A stretch of 64,000 nucleotides of DNA, from NCBI GenBank assembly GCA_034436335.1, contig DAOTVO010000048.1, positions 1 to 64,000 on the forward strand, given 5' to 3'. The position numbers were made by a program, and so were the translations under genes. The stretch comes from UBA877 sp034436335. GTDB lineage: Bacteria > Chloroflexota > Anaerolineae > Anaerolineales > Villigracilaceae. Every line of letters begins with the position of its first letter. The first letter of the stretch is position 1. This document shows, in pieces, positions 46,332-55,364 of the stretch. The notes beneath the pieces were generated by a model. That model did no database searches. It saw nothing but the letters and a program-made list of their open reading frames with translations, and was not told the origin of the DNA.

Positions 46332-46356
46332 GCACTTATTGGTAAGGAGAAACAGC

Positions 46357-48954
46357 ATGAACCTCGACAAATTCACCCAAAAATCCCAGGAAGCGATTTT
46401 CGCTGCCCAACAAATCGCCCAGGAACATCATCATCAAGCCATCGAGCCGATTCACCTCGAACTGGCGCTAATTCGACAGGAGAGCGGCGTCGTCCCAGCC
46501 ATCGTGACCAAAGTGGCTGGCTCCACCCTCGCCCTGCGCGAGGAACTGGAACGCGAACTTGCCAGCCGTCCGCAGATTCACGGCGCGAATCTGCAGGTTG
46601 GGCTTTCGCAAGCCGCCGCCGATGTCCTCACCGCCGCCGAACGTTACGCCAAAGGGATGCAGGACGACTACGTCTCGACCGAACACATCCTGCTCGGTCT
46701 GACCGAATCCATGGAGGGCAAACGTCTCGCCTCCTTTGGTTTGACGAAGGATGCGATTCTTTCCGCCCTGAAATCTGTTCGCGGTTCCCAGAGAGTGACC
46801 TCCCCCACTCCGGAATCCACCTATCAGGCGCTCGAACGCTACGGGCGCGACCTGACCGCCTATGCCCGTCAGGGCAAACTTGACCCAGTCATCGGGCGTG
46901 ACGAAGAGATTCGCCGCGTCGTCCAGATTCTCACGCGCCGCACCAAGAACAACCCCGCGCTGGTGGGCGAACCGGGCGTCGGCAAGACCGCCATCGTCGA
47001 GGGGCTGGCGCAGCGTATCGTCAACGGCGACGTGCCGGAAGGTCTGAAAAAGAAGCGGCTGGTTCAACTCGATATGGGCGCGCTCATCGCCGGCGCAAAG
47101 TATCGCGGCGAATTCGAGGAACGTCTCAAAGCCGTCCTCAAGGAAGTGACCGAAGCGCAGGGCGAAATCATCCTGTTCATTGACGAAATGCACACCGTCG
47201 TCGGCGCGGGCAAAGCCGAAGGCGCCATGGACGCCGGCAACATGCTCAAGCCCATGCTGGCGCGCGGCGAACTGCACATGATCGGCGCGACCACGCTGGA
47301 CGAGTACCGCAAAAACATCGAGAAAGACCCCGCGCTCGAGCGGCGCTTCCAACCCGTGCTGGTGGACGAGCCGAGCGTGGAGGACACGATCTCGATTCTG
47401 CGCGGGCTGAAGGAACGTTACGAAGTCCATCACGGCGTGCGCATCACCGACCCCGCCGTGATTGCCGCCGCCACCCTCAGCCATCGCTACATCGCCGACC
47501 GCCATCTGCCCGACAAAGCCATTGACCTGATTGACGAAGCCGCCGCCCGCCTGCGCACCGAGATTGATTCCAAGCCGCAGGAACTGGATGAGGTGGACCG
47601 CGCCATCATGCAGTTGGAGATTGAGCGCGAGGCGTTAAAGAAGGAAAAGGACAAGGCGTCGAAGGAGCGGCTTGCCAGTCTCGAAAAAGAACTCGCCGAT
47701 TTACGCGAGAAATCGAAGGCGCTTGCCTCGCGCTGGCAAACCGAGAAACAGGCGATTGCCGAACTTCGCACGCTGAAAGAGAAACTCGAACAAACCCGCG
47801 TCGAAATCGAACGCGCCGAACGCGAGGCAAATCTCGAAAAAGCCGCGCGGCTGAAATATGGCGACTTGCGCGAAATCGAGCAAAAGATTCAAGCCGCCGA
47901 AAGCCGCCTGAAGACCATGCAGAGCGAAGGCGCCTTGCTCAAAGAGGAAGTGGATGCGGAGGAAATCGCCGCCATTGTGGCGCGCTGGACGGGCATTCCC
48001 GTCTCGCGGCTGCTCGAAGGCGAGACGCAGAAGTTAATCCACATGGAGGAACGTCTGCATCAGCGCGTGGTCGGTCAGGACGAAGCGGTGAGCGTGGTCT
48101 CGAAAGCCGTGCGCCGCGCCCGCGCCGGCTTGCAAGACCCGAACCGTCCCATCGGCTCGTTCATCTTCCTCGGCCCGACGGGCGTCGGCAAGACCGAACT
48201 GGCACGCGCTCTGGCGGAGTTCCTCTTCGATGACGACCACGCCATGATTCGGATTGACATGAGCGAGTATCAAGAGAAGCACACCGTCAGCCGTCTCATC
48301 GGCGCGCCGCCGGGCTATGTGGGCTACGAGGAAGGCGGGCAGTTGACCGAAGCCGTCCGCCGCCGCCCCTATAGCGTGGTCTTGTTCGATGAAATCGAAA
48401 AGGCGCATCACGAGGTCTTCAACGTCCTGCTGCAACTGCTCGATGATGGCCGCCTGACCGATGGGCAGGGGCGCACGGTGGATTTCCGCAACACGGTCGT
48501 GATCATGACCAGCAATCTTGGAAACGAGTTGTGGCAAGGGCAGCGCGGCAACGTGACACGTGACAACGTCACACGCATTTTGCAGGCGCACTTCCGCCCG
48601 GAGTTCCTCAATCGCATTGACGAGATTGTCGTCTTCCACCCGCTCGGCAGGGAACATTTGGCCGGCATCGTGGACATCCAACTGCGCCGCGTCCGTCAAC
48701 TGCTGGCAGACAAGGGCTATCGGCTCGAAGTCAGCGAAGCCGCGCGCGAGCATCTGGCAGAAGTCGGCTACGATCCCGATTTTGGCGCCCGTCCGCTCAA
48801 GCGCGCCATCCAGCGCGAACTGCAAGACCCGCTGGCGCTCAAGATCTTGGCAGGCGAGTTCCGCGAGGGCGAGACGATTCGGGTGGAGCGCGGCGCAGAG
48901 GGGCTGACATTTTCGGCGGGCGTGGAAGTGGTGGAAGGCGAAGTGGTGGCGTAA
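46357..48954 (+). CDS. clpB: ATP-dependent chaperone ClpB
   Basis: An 865-residue disaggregase, normal length. N-terminal ClpN repeats (FTQKSQEAIFAAQQIAQEHH), first AAA domain with Walker A GEPGVGKTAIVEG and Walker B ILFIDEMHT, the long middle coiled coil (about 400-525) that binds DnaK, and second AAA domain with GPTGVGKTELAR and VVLFDEIEKAH. With DnaK it dissolves aggregated proteins after heat stress. The ATG at 46357 follows AAGGAG. Pieces of its 3' end are repeated at 49041 and 53148. Confidence 0.97.
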   Translation: MNLDKFTQKSQEAIFAAQQIAQEHHHQAIEPIHLELALIRQESGVVPAIVTKVAGSTLALREELERELASRPQIHGANLQVGLSQAAADVLTAAERYAKGMQDDYVSTEHILLGLTESMEGKRLASFGLTKDAILSALKSVRGSQRVTSPTPESTYQALERYGRDLTAYARQGKLDPVIGRDEEIRRVVQILTRRTKNNPALVGEPGVGKTAIVEGLAQRIVNGDVPEGLKKKRLVQLDMGALIAGAKYRGEFEERLKAVLKEVTEAQGEIILFIDEMHTVVGAGKAEGAMDAGNMLKPMLARGELHMIGATTLDEYRKNIEKDPALERRFQPVLVDEPSVEDTISILRGLKERYEVHHGVRITDPAVIAAATLSHRYIADRHLPDKAIDLIDEAAARLRTEIDSKPQELDEVDRAIMQLEIEREALKKEKDKASKERLASLEKELADLREKSKALASRWQTEKQAIAELRTLKEKLEQTRVEIERAEREANLEKAARLKYGDLREIEQKIQAAESRLKTMQSEGALLKEEVDAEEIAAIVARWTGIPVSRLLEGETQKLIHMEERLHQRVVGQDEAVSVVSKAVRRARAGLQDPNRPIGSFIFLGPTGVGKTELARALAEFLFDDDHAMIRIDMSEYQEKHTVSRLIGAPPGYVGYEEGGQLTEAVRRRPYSVVLFDEIEKAHHEVFNVLLQLLDDGRLTDGQGRTVDFRNTVVIMTSNLGNELWQGQRGNVTRDNVTRILQAHFRPEFLNRIDEIVVFHPLGREHLAGIVDIQLRRVRQLLADKGYRLEVSEAAREHLAEVGYDPDFGARPLKRAIQRELQDPLALKILAGEFREGETIRVERGAEGLTFSAGVEVVEGEVVA

Positions 48955-48961
48955 AGTGGTT

Positions 48962-48988
48962 GTGGGACAACTCAATGAGTGGTCCCGC
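48962..48988. repeat. TAGGACA-family palindrome after clpB
   Basis: GTGGGACAACTC and GAGTGGTCCCGC form an imperfect mirror pair seven bases after the clpB stop. It may serve as a 3' stem for the clpB message; there is no T-run. Confidence 0.8.
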
Positions 48989-49040
48989 GCTGCAATAACA
49001 ACCATAGTGATAGGACCAGCGCACGTCTGCGCCACAGGGG

Positions 49041-49073
49041 ACGGAGGTAGTGGAAGGCGAAGCGGCGGCGTAA
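49041..49073 (+). repeat. 33-base duplicate of the clpB 3' end
   Basis: This segment, ending in the same TAA, resembles clpB 48922-48954 and would encode TEVVEGEAAA against VEVVEGEVVA. It has no reading frame of its own. Confidence 0.75.
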
Positions 49074-49104
49074 AAAAACAGGACAGGCGGCGAGCCTATC
49101 CTGT
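49072..49104 (-). terminator. Intrinsic terminator of the YgiT/DUF4258 pair
   Basis: On the minus strand ACAGGATAGGC pairs with GCCTGTCCTGT (one mismatch) and is followed by T7. It lies 20 bases after the stop of the zinc-finger gene. Confidence 0.88.
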
Positions 49105-49124
49105 TGGCTTAGCATCTGTTCTTC

Positions 49125-49355
49125 TCATACGTAAGCAAACACATTGACCTGCACCGATTTCAGCGGGCTGCGCTTCTCGCGCACCAAGCGGCGCACCCGC
49201 TCGGCTGCCTCGCGGCTGAAGATTGTCTCTCCACAGCGAACGCAAACGGTGGCGGGAATCCCCTCCACCAGGACGAATTCCCCATCAATCTGGAAAACTT
49301 CGTCAACCAATTCCTGCCGCCCCTCCGTTGACCCGCAAACATGACACTTGAACAT
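49125..49355 (-). CDS. YgiT/MqsA-type zinc finger antitoxin
   Basis: A 76-residue protein with two CxxC pairs (CHVCGS, then CVRCGE), the zinc-binding N-terminal domain of MqsA-like antitoxins. The DNA-binding HTH of full MqsA is absent, so it is the short YgiT form. GGAGGTAGTC precedes the ATG at 49355. It starts just after its partner's stop (2 bases), and the pair is the usual toxin-first order. Confidence 0.9.
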   Translation of the reverse strand: MFKCHVCGSTEGRQELVDEVFQIDGEFVLVEGIPATVCVRCGETIFSREAAERVRRLVREKRSPLKSVQVNVFAYV

Positions 49356-49357
49356 GA

Positions 49358-49666
49358 CTACCTCCGTTTTGAAAATGCTTCCCATTCATTTAGCCCAGGT
49401 TCATACAACGTGATAATGCGCACTTTCGCCGTCTCCGCATAAGAGACCTGTATGTGCACCGGACGACCAGAGTCGCTAAATCCCAATATCAGGCAGCTGG
49501 GCGAGTATTTGTCATCGGGATAATCTTCAATTATCTTTCCATTTCTTGCTGCTTGCTGAATTTCCATATCGCTGATATTCCGTTCGACAACTCTGCGCAA
49601 GGCATGACGGGTAAACTCAAATTCGCCGTTCGATAGTTGTCGAAGAATCTGCTCTAGCGTTTTCAT
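49358..49666 (-). CDS. DUF4258 protein, probable toxin
   Basis: A 102-residue protein: FEFTRHALRRVVERNISDME, then GKIIEDYPDDKYSPSCLILG and VRIITLYEPGLNEWE, the DUF4258 layout, which is related to RelE/MqsR-fold RNases. Together with the adjoining YgiT zinc finger it forms a type II toxin-antitoxin candidate. Substrate RNA is unknown. Confidence 0.88.
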   Translation of the reverse strand: MKTLEQILRQLSNGEFEFTRHALRRVVERNISDMEIQQAARNGKIIEDYPDDKYSPSCLILGFSDSGRPVHIQVSYAETAKVRIITLYEPGLNEWEAFSKRR

Positions 49667-49722
49667 TGTAACCCAAATTATACTTCCAAAGATGGCTTAT
49701 CGCGCGCGCCCTGCCTGATGTG

Positions 49723-49753
49723 GGTAGGAAAACTCCTGAGGAGTTGTCCTACC
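49723..49753. repeat. TAGGACA-family palindrome
   Basis: GGTAGGAAAACTCC and GGAGTTGTCCTACC form mirror arms around TGA, with one mismatch. It lies upstream of the DUF4258 gene. Confidence 0.88.
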
Positions 49754-49881
49754 AGCGCGCTTTTGCACTATACTTTATAGAAAATCGCATTCCCATCCGC
49801 CCCAAAAACGCCCTCACCGGAGAGGTACAAACGCACAGGCGGCAGAAGCCCATATCCCACTCCTTCTAACAAACCGCCGAA

Positions 49882-50013
49882 TTGGATTGCCCCCGCTGCG
49901 GAACGCACTTCCGCGCCGAACTCTGGCTCATCGTGGACGCCGCCGAGCGCCCCGACCTGCTGGAACAAGTCAAGCAGGGTCATTTGCACGAAGTCGCCTG
50001 CCCCGATTGTCTA
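49882..50013 (+). pseudogene. CpXC-domain fragment
   Basis: The plus strand reads DCPRCGTHFRAELWLIVDAA, then ERPDLLEQVKQGHLHEVACP and DC, the start of a CpXC zinc-domain protein. The similarity stops abruptly where the minus-strand membrane protein gene begins to overlap. No start codon or Shine-Dalgarno is convincing. It is a truncated relic. The rest of 49667-49881 holds only the palindrome at 49723 and no gene. Confidence 0.65.
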
Positions 50014-51454
50014 TGTATTGGCTCATCTTTTGCCAGAGCGTCCATATCAGCAGGCTGGTCAGGCTGGCGGCTGGCGTTCCGATAAAAATCAGTCTACCCA
50101 TCAGCACGGGCGTAATAGAAAGATATGTGCTGGCGATTTCTACCCAATTCCCCGTTTCGGTCAGGGAGGCATCGGGTATGAGATATTTAATTGCTACGAT
50201 TAGCAGCATCACCAACGCCAGCGGCGCAAGGGTGGTCAGCGCCAGGGTCAGGTTGACCAGCAGATGCGCGGAAAACGCCGTCCGAAACAGGTGCGAGGCG
50301 GTGAGAGCAGGCGGCGCTTCGAGGGGCTCTTCGGCGGGACGTGTTCGCCGGACCGAATCCAGGGCGAATAAGACGCCAATCAGCAGCCCCAAGGTCAGCC
50401 AGGGGCGGCGCCATCCTTCGCCTGGCCCGGCGTTGAAAGCCGCAAGGAAGAGCAATCCGTTCAGTCCCAACAAAGACCATGCCATCAGGCGCGGTTCACC
50501 CTGCCGCCTGAAAAAATCCCACACTCGCCGGGGAATGAGCAGCGTGAACCCAAGCCCCACAGCCAGAAACAACAGCCCAGCAACGAGAAACTGCAGCAGG
50601 CTGATTGGAGAAGTCGCCAGAGGGGCTTGGGTAAGCCCGGCAACAAACATCGGAATTGGAAACCCTAAAAATATCAGCGAGGAGAAAAATCCTACCGGCG
50701 CGGCAGCGGGCGCCTGACGCACAAACGCCCAGGTCAGAACCACCCAGAGCAGCCACCAGAGCAGGAAAAGCGCCACAGGCGCATCGAATATCCAGTTTGC
50801 AGGGTAGGGGAATGTTAAATTGGCTTTTTCTACGGTTCTTTGCAAGGTTGACACGAGCAAGTCGTATACAACAATCATCACCACCAGCGCCAGGCCGGAA
50901 AGCAAAGTCATCGCCCCGCTCAGACGCAAGCCAAAGGCAACGTCAGGCGCTGCGCGGCGCGCGCCCAGGCCGCCCAGGGCGCCTCCCAGCGCGCCGAATA
51001 GAATCCCTACCAGCGCGGTGAGCGCCATCGAAGCGTGTACCCAGAGGATGATAGATTGTACGCTTTCGGCAACCAGAAGGACAAACGCGGTTTCATTGGC
51101 TGCTGGAACGAGACCATGCGCCTGCAATGTTTGCGCGCCCCACATCCCGGCAACGGGACCGACGAGCAGCGCTTCGGCAATCCAGGCGGCTGTCCAGCCA
51201 GCCAGCGCGCCCGCGCCGATGCTCCCCCATGTCGTGCGCCCACGGCTGAACCATCCAGCCGCCAGCCCGGTGAACAAGAGCAAAGTCAATGCCGCGCCGC
51301 TCCAAGGTAGAATATCCGGCAGGGAGGGGAACGGAGTCCAGTTCGGCAGAGTCGGGTACAGAACCAAACACGGCGACGCTATCAGGGCGATGCCGCCCGC
51401 AGCCGCCGTCAATGCGCCGCCTAAGAAAGCAATCAGAAATGCGCGAGGGGACAT
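49970..51454 (-). CDS. Polytopic membrane protein of unknown function
   Basis: A 494-residue protein with about ten to twelve hydrophobic helices (for example RAFLIAFLGGALTAAAGGIA, LLWWLLWVVLTWAFV, LFLAVGLGFTLLIP) separated by short loops. I recognise no family signature; it has small-residue-rich helices like many Chloroflexota membrane proteins. GGAGAG precedes the ATG at 51454. It is divergent from the ECF sigma factor gene and may be part of the same envelope response. Its 3' end overlaps a CpXC fragment, so the last roughly 10 residues may be non-native. Confidence 0.7.
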   Translation of the reverse strand: MSPRAFLIAFLGGALTAAAGGIALIASPCLVLYPTLPNWTPFPSLPDILPWSGAALTLLLFTGLAAGWFSRGRTTWGSIGAGALAGWTAAWIAEALLVGPVAGMWGAQTLQAHGLVPAANETAFVLLVAESVQSIILWVHASMALTALVGILFGALGGALGGLGARRAAPDVAFGLRLSGAMTLLSGLALVVMIVVYDLLVSTLQRTVEKANLTFPYPANWIFDAPVALFLLWWLLWVVLTWAFVRQAPAAAPVGFFSSLIFLGFPIPMFVAGLTQAPLATSPISLLQFLVAGLLFLAVGLGFTLLIPRRVWDFFRRQGEPRLMAWSLLGLNGLLFLAAFNAGPGEGWRRPWLTLGLLIGVLFALDSVRRTRPAEEPLEAPPALTASHLFRTAFSAHLLVNLTLALTTLAPLALVMLLIVAIKYLIPDASLTETGNWVEIASTYLSITPVLMGRLIFIGTPAASLTSLLIWTLWQKMSQYIDNRGRRLRANDPA

Positions 51455-51719
51455 AGGAAACTCTCCGAGGAAGATAATCGGGTAGTCGGCTCGTTGTATG
51501 TCAAGTACTTCGGCTTCTACAGTGTCCACAATGAAGGCGCGATAACGCTCATCGGTCTAATGCAAGAATGCAATCAGGGTTTCGAGCAGGTTGGTCGTGT
51601 CCATGGTGACGGTTTTCCAAAAGGTCAGGGCTTGCATGGCAGCATCCTGAATGGATTATACAATAAACGCCCTGTTTCCTTTGTGATACCATGCCTGCAA
51701 AGTGCAATAAAAGAATGAG

Positions 51720-52253
51720 ATGAGCGAACAGATTTCCGAAGTCACCTACACCTTATTTTCCCGCCTGGATTGGGAGGAAATTTACTCCACCTCGCTGCCG
51801 CGCGTGTACAACTTTTTCCTCTATCGCGCAGGCGACCGTTCCCTGGCAGAAGACTTGACCTCCGAGACTTTTGAGCGCGCCTGGCGGCGAAGAGCGTGGT
51901 TCAATCTTCAACGCGGCTCGCCTGTGGTCTGGCTGCTGGGCATTGCCCGCAATGTCTGGCGCGAACATCTACGCTCGAATCACCATGAGGCGCAGGAATT
52001 GAATGATGCGCTTCCTTCCACCCAACACGTTGAAGATGTGTATCTGGAACATGACCTCAAGCATCGGCTGCGTCTCCTGCTGCGCGCCCTGCCCGAACGA
52101 GAAGCGGAACTGATTGCCCTCAAATACGGTTCAGAATTAACCAACCGTCAAATCGCCCGCCTCAGCGGGCTTTCGGAAAGCAATGTCGGCACGATTTTGC
52201 ATCGCACGGTCAACCTGCTCAAACAAAAACTGGAGGCAAACGATGGACGATAA
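51720..52253 (+). CDS. ECF-type RNA polymerase sigma factor
   Basis: A 177-residue sigma-70 family factor with region 2 (YNFFLYRAGDRSLAEDLTSE, TFERAW) and region 4 (LRALPEREAELIALKYGSEL, NRQIARLSGLSESNVGTILH). Group assignment within the ECFs cannot be made by eye. The next gene overlaps its end by 11 bases and encodes a membrane protein with a cytosolic N-terminus, the usual sigma/anti-sigma arrangement. Confidence 0.93.
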   Translation: MSEQISEVTYTLFSRLDWEEIYSTSLPRVYNFFLYRAGDRSLAEDLTSETFERAWRRRAWFNLQRGSPVVWLLGIARNVWREHLRSNHHEAQELNDALPSTQHVEDVYLEHDLKHRLRLLLRALPEREAELIALKYGSELTNRQIARLSGLSESNVGTILHRTVNLLKQKLEANDGR

Positions 52254-52941
52254 ATTTCTGTATCAACTGCGCGAAACGCCGCGCCCGCACTTTGCCGAAG
52301 GACTCTACCGGCGGCTGCAAAACGGGGAGGTGCGCTCCTCCAGGCGTTGGAAGCCTGCTTGGGCTGCTCTGCTGGCGTTTGTGATTGTGGCGGCGGGCAT
52401 GATGAGCGTCTCGCCGGTGCGTTCGGCGGTCATGACCTACCTGAAGCAGATTGGCGGTCTGCCCTTTGAGGTGACGACCAGCCTCCCCGCAGATGATGGA
52501 CCCGTCACCGAACTGGAGTCGCAGCGTCTCCCGCTGGAGGAAGCCCTCGCGCTTTCTCCCTTCCCCATTCATCTGCCGTCCGGCGTGCAGTGGGAAGCGC
52601 AGGCAGAAGTCATTGAACTGGACGCCGCCACGCTCAATTTTGTTTTCCTCCTGCATGGGTACACCGCCGATGGCAAGTGGATTTCGCTCAGCCTGCTCAC
52701 CCATCCCAACACAGAACACGGCGAGTACATCGCTCCTGAGGCGGCGGAGGAAGTCTATCTGGATGCCGAGCATCCGGCGGCGCTCATTCGCGGCGGATGG
52801 GATGCCGATAAAAAGATGTGGACCTACAAATATGGTTCGGTGCGCCTCAAATGGCATCTGGACGGTGTGGACTATGACTTGGGCGGACTCAACATTGACC
52901 CCGAGACGCTGCTCGGAATCGCCCGCTCGACTTTGCCGTGA
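52243..52941 (+). CDS. Membrane-anchored probable anti-sigma factor
   Basis: A 232-residue protein: about 45 cytosolic residues (FLYQLRETPRPHFAEGLYRR), one transmembrane helix (AWAALLAFVIVAAGMM) and an extracytoplasmic domain of about 160 residues (LPLEEALALSPFPIHLPSGV) similar in layout to DUF4367-type sensor domains. Start overlap with the sigma factor gene indicates coupling. It probably holds the sigma factor at the membrane until an envelope signal releases it; a classic zinc anti-sigma motif is not seen. Confidence 0.78.
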   Translation: MDDKFLYQLRETPRPHFAEGLYRRLQNGEVRSSRRWKPAWAALLAFVIVAAGMMSVSPVRSAVMTYLKQIGGLPFEVTTSLPADDGPVTELESQRLPLEEALALSPFPIHLPSGVQWEAQAEVIELDAATLNFVFLLHGYTADGKWISLSLLTHPNTEHGEYIAPEAAEEVYLDAEHPAALIRGGWDADKKMWTYKYGSVRLKWHLDGVDYDLGGLNIDPETLLGIARSTLP

Positions 52942-52960
52942 GCAGCGCAACGCTTATACT

Positions 52961-52988
52961 GCAGGACAACTCTTGGGAGTTGTCCTGC
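52961..52988. repeat. TAGGACA-family palindrome after the anti-sigma gene
   Basis: GCAGGACAACTC and GAGTTGTCCTGC mirror each other around TTGG; AAAAATA follows. It lies 20 bases after the stop. The rest of 52942-53344 holds no gene, only the clpB remnant and another palindrome. Confidence 0.9.
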
Positions 52989-53147
52989 AAAAATATCGTG
53001 GTATATCCTGGCCACTGCTCGCACTTATGGCGCAACCTTGTGGACGCAGGATGAGCATTTCAAAAATGTCGAGGGTGTCAAGTATATCGAGAAGAAGGGC
53101 GCGGGGAGTAAGAGCAAGGGGTAGGGAGCAAAAAATCAAGACAGGCT

Positions 53148-53216
53148 GCAAAACCCGCCGGCGCTCAAAATTCCGGCGGGCGAGTTCCGCGAGGGCGAGA
53201 CGATTCGGGTGGAGCG
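53148..53216 (+). repeat. 69-base remnant of the clpB 3' region
   Basis: It aligns without gaps to clpB 48822-48890. The last 38 bases are identical; the first 31 differ at seven positions, all transitions. It encodes QNPPALKIPAGEFREGETIR in place of the clpB QDPLALKILAGEFREGETIR. It is a detached fragment without a gene. Confidence 0.9.
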
Positions 53217-53247
53217 AGGTGGCGCAAGTCTCTAGATTTGCGCCACG
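53217..53247. repeat. GTGGCGCAA palindrome
   Basis: GGTGGCGCAA and TTTGCGCCACG form mirror arms around TCTAGA-containing sequence. It directly follows the clpB remnant and is a different repeat family from the TAGGACA palindromes. Confidence 0.75.
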
Positions 53248-53344
53248 CTTCAGCCCCAGCGCCTTTGCCAACTATTCTCCGCGCAATTGCACCCATTCAG
53301 CGAGACCGCTCGGTTTATCTTCCCCACGCAATAGGCGAGGTTAA

Positions 53345-54607
53345 CTACTCTTGATACTCCAATTCGTACTCTCCGATGTAGACCGTATCTCCCTCTTGGG
53401 CGCCGGCTTCGCGCAGGGCGTCATCCACGCCGAGGCGCTCCATGAGTTTCTGGAAGCGGCGCACCGCCCCGGGCTGGTCCCAGGGGGTCATCTCGGCGGC
53501 GCGTTCGATGGCTCGGCTGCGAATGCGCCAGCCCGCTGCTTCGCGCAGGATTTCGAACTGACGCGGGTCTTCTTCGGGACGGTAGACGGGCAACTGTTCG
53601 CCCAGCGGCTGCGGCGGCGGGGTCTCGGCCAGCAAGCGGGCGGCATCGCGCAACAGGTCGCGCACGCCCGTGCGTGCCAGCGCTGAGACCAGCCGCACAT
53701 CCACTTTTTGTTTTTTGAATTTTGCTTTCAACGTCTTCCAGCGTTCCTGCACCTCGGCCTGGTCGGCTTTGTTGACGGCCACGATCTGCGGCTTGCGCGC
53801 CAGGGACGGATCGAAAAGCGCCATCTCGGCGTTGATCTGGGCGTAGTCGGCCAGCGGGTCGGGGGAGAGACCGTCGAGCAGGTGGATGAGGACGCGCGTC
53901 CGCTGGATGTGGCGCAGGAAGTCGAAGCCCAGTCCCGCGCCGTGACTGGCGCCCTCGATGAGACCGGGGATGTCTGCCAGCACAACGGTGGTCTCGTCAT
54001 CCACTTCGGCCACGCCCAGGTTCGGCTCAAGGGTGGTGAAGGGATAATCGGCAATTTTGGGCCTGGCGTTGGTCAACACGGAGAGCAGGGTGGATTTGCC
54101 TGCGTTGGGCACGCCAACGATGCCGATGTCGGCAATCAGTTTGAGTTCCAGGCGCAGACGTTTTTCCTCGCCGGGTTCGCCGCGTTCGGCGGTGCGCGGC
54201 ACCTGGTTGGTAGAACTCTTGAAGTGGGTGTTGCCGCGTCCGCCGCGCCCGCCCTTGCAGACTACCAGACGCTGCCCAGGTTCGGTCAGGTCGCCAAGCA
54301 ACTCGCCGGTTCCGGCGTCGTAGACGACCGTGCCGGGTGGGACGGGGATGACCAGCGTCTCGGCGCTGCGTCCGGTGCGGTTCTGACTGCCGCCGTTTTG
54401 GCCGTCTTCCGCAACATAGCGAAAGACATGCCGGAAGGCAGCCAGGGTATTCAGGGTCGGCTTGACTTCTAGAACTACGTCGCCGCCGCGGCCGCCGTCG
54501 CCGCCGTCGGGGCCGCCGCGCGGGACATATTTTTCGCGGCGGAAGTGCACCATTCCATCGCCGCCGCGACCTGATTTGACCTCAATTTCTGCCTGATCGA
54601 TAAACAT
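53345..54607 (-). CDS. obgE: GTPase Obg/CgtA
   Basis: A 420-residue ribosome-assembly GTPase. The Gly-rich Obg domain (FIDQAEIEVKSGRGGDGMVH, RGGPDGGDGGRGGDV) covers residues 1-160, the G domain has GVPNAGKSTLL, DIPGLIEGAS and NKAD, and a C-terminal OCT domain (residues about 345-420) is present. The start at 54607 has GGAG upstream and gives the family-typical MFIDQAEI. It is divergent from the glycosylase gene. Confidence 0.97.
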   Translation of the reverse strand: MFIDQAEIEVKSGRGGDGMVHFRREKYVPRGGPDGGDGGRGGDVVLEVKPTLNTLAAFRHVFRYVAEDGQNGGSQNRTGRSAETLVIPVPPGTVVYDAGTGELLGDLTEPGQRLVVCKGGRGGRGNTHFKSSTNQVPRTAERGEPGEEKRLRLELKLIADIGIVGVPNAGKSTLLSVLTNARPKIADYPFTTLEPNLGVAEVDDETTVVLADIPGLIEGASHGAGLGFDFLRHIQRTRVLIHLLDGLSPDPLADYAQINAEMALFDPSLARKPQIVAVNKADQAEVQERWKTLKAKFKKQKVDVRLVSALARTGVRDLLRDAARLLAETPPPQPLGEQLPVYRPEEDPRQFEILREAAGWRIRSRAIERAAEMTPWDQPGAVRRFQKLMERLGVDDALREAGAQEGDTVYIGEYELEYQE

Positions 54608-54705
54608 AAATAACTCCGGGCGCAATTATACTTTTCTTCTTTCTCTTTGAGGAACTTTCCTGCCGTTAGTTCACTTCCATTGCCCCTAAGACGAAGCAGC
54701 CGCGC

Positions 54706-54734
54706 TTGAGGGCGGCACATGAGTGTGATATAGT
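54706..54734 (+). promoter_or_regulatory. Sigma-70-type promoter of the 3-methyladenine glycosylase gene
   Basis: TTGAGG (54706-54711) and TATAGT (54729-54734) are separated by exactly 17 bases. The ATG at 54745 lies about 10 bases after the -10 box, so the transcript would be leaderless or have only a few leader bases. No Shine-Dalgarno is present. Confidence 0.6.
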
Positions 54735-54744
54735 TTCGGCCTCG

Positions 54745-55341
54745 ATGATTCTTCCTGCCGATTTTTACCTTCAACCCACGCTTTTCGTTGCTCGTCAATT
54801 GCTGGGAGCGCGCCTGGTGCGCGTTCTTGACGGTCGGCGGCTGGCCGGTATCATCACCGAGACGGAGGCCTACATCGGCGAGCAGGATTTAGGCTGTCAT
54901 GCGCATTCCGGGCGGACGCGGCGCAACGCAGTCATGTACGGGCCGCCGGGGCGCGCTTACGTTTATTTCACCTATGGCATGCACTGGTGTTTGAACGCCG
55001 TTACCGAAGCGGAGGGAGTCCCGGCTGCCGTGTTGATCCGCGCCATCGAGCCGGTGGAGGGGGTGGAAATCATTGCCGCCCGCCGCAATGGACGGGATAC
55101 CTACGGCCCGGCCAAACTCACCCAGGCGTTGGGAATTACCGGTGCACAGAACGGCCTGGATTTGTGCAGCCCGGCTTCCGGTCTGTGGATCGAGACGGGC
55201 GAAGCGGTGGCAGAAGAGAATGTCCGCTACGGGCCGCGCGTGGGCTTGAACCGCGTCCCCGAGCCGTGGAAATCCATCCCCTGGCGGATGCAGGTCTCAG
55301 GTCGCGCGACGCGGCGGCAAGAGAGCAGCAGAAAATGGTAA
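54745..55341 (+). CDS. mpg: DNA-3-methyladenine glycosylase, AAG/MPG type
   Basis: A 198-residue base-excision repair enzyme. RQLLGARLVRVLDGRRLAGI, ITETEAYIGEQDLGCHA with the catalytic Glu, MYGPPGRAYVYFTYGMHWCL and NAVTEAEGVPAAVLIRAIEP are characteristic of the human-AAG-like family. It removes alkylated purines such as 3-methyladenine and hypoxanthine. Length is normal. Confidence 0.96.
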   Translation: MILPADFYLQPTLFVARQLLGARLVRVLDGRRLAGIITETEAYIGEQDLGCHAHSGRTRRNAVMYGPPGRAYVYFTYGMHWCLNAVTEAEGVPAAVLIRAIEPVEGVEIIAARRNGRDTYGPAKLTQALGITGAQNGLDLCSPASGLWIETGEAVAEENVRYGPRVGLNRVPEPWKSIPWRMQVSGRATRRQESSRKW

Positions 55342-55364
55342 AATGAAGCCGGTGAGATTCGTCT

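Noticed and set aside
48955..49073. A small gene after clpB ending in EVVEGEAAA.
   Set aside because: The similarity is to the clpB C-terminus itself and covers only about 11 codons, with no start codon; it is a duplicated fragment.
51455..51719. A gene in the gap between the membrane protein and the sigma factor.
   Set aside because: Both strands have only short frames without motifs or ribosome binding sites. A minus-strand stretch has a protein-like look (for example VDTVEAEVLDIQRADYP) but is broken by a stop, and I could not assign it.
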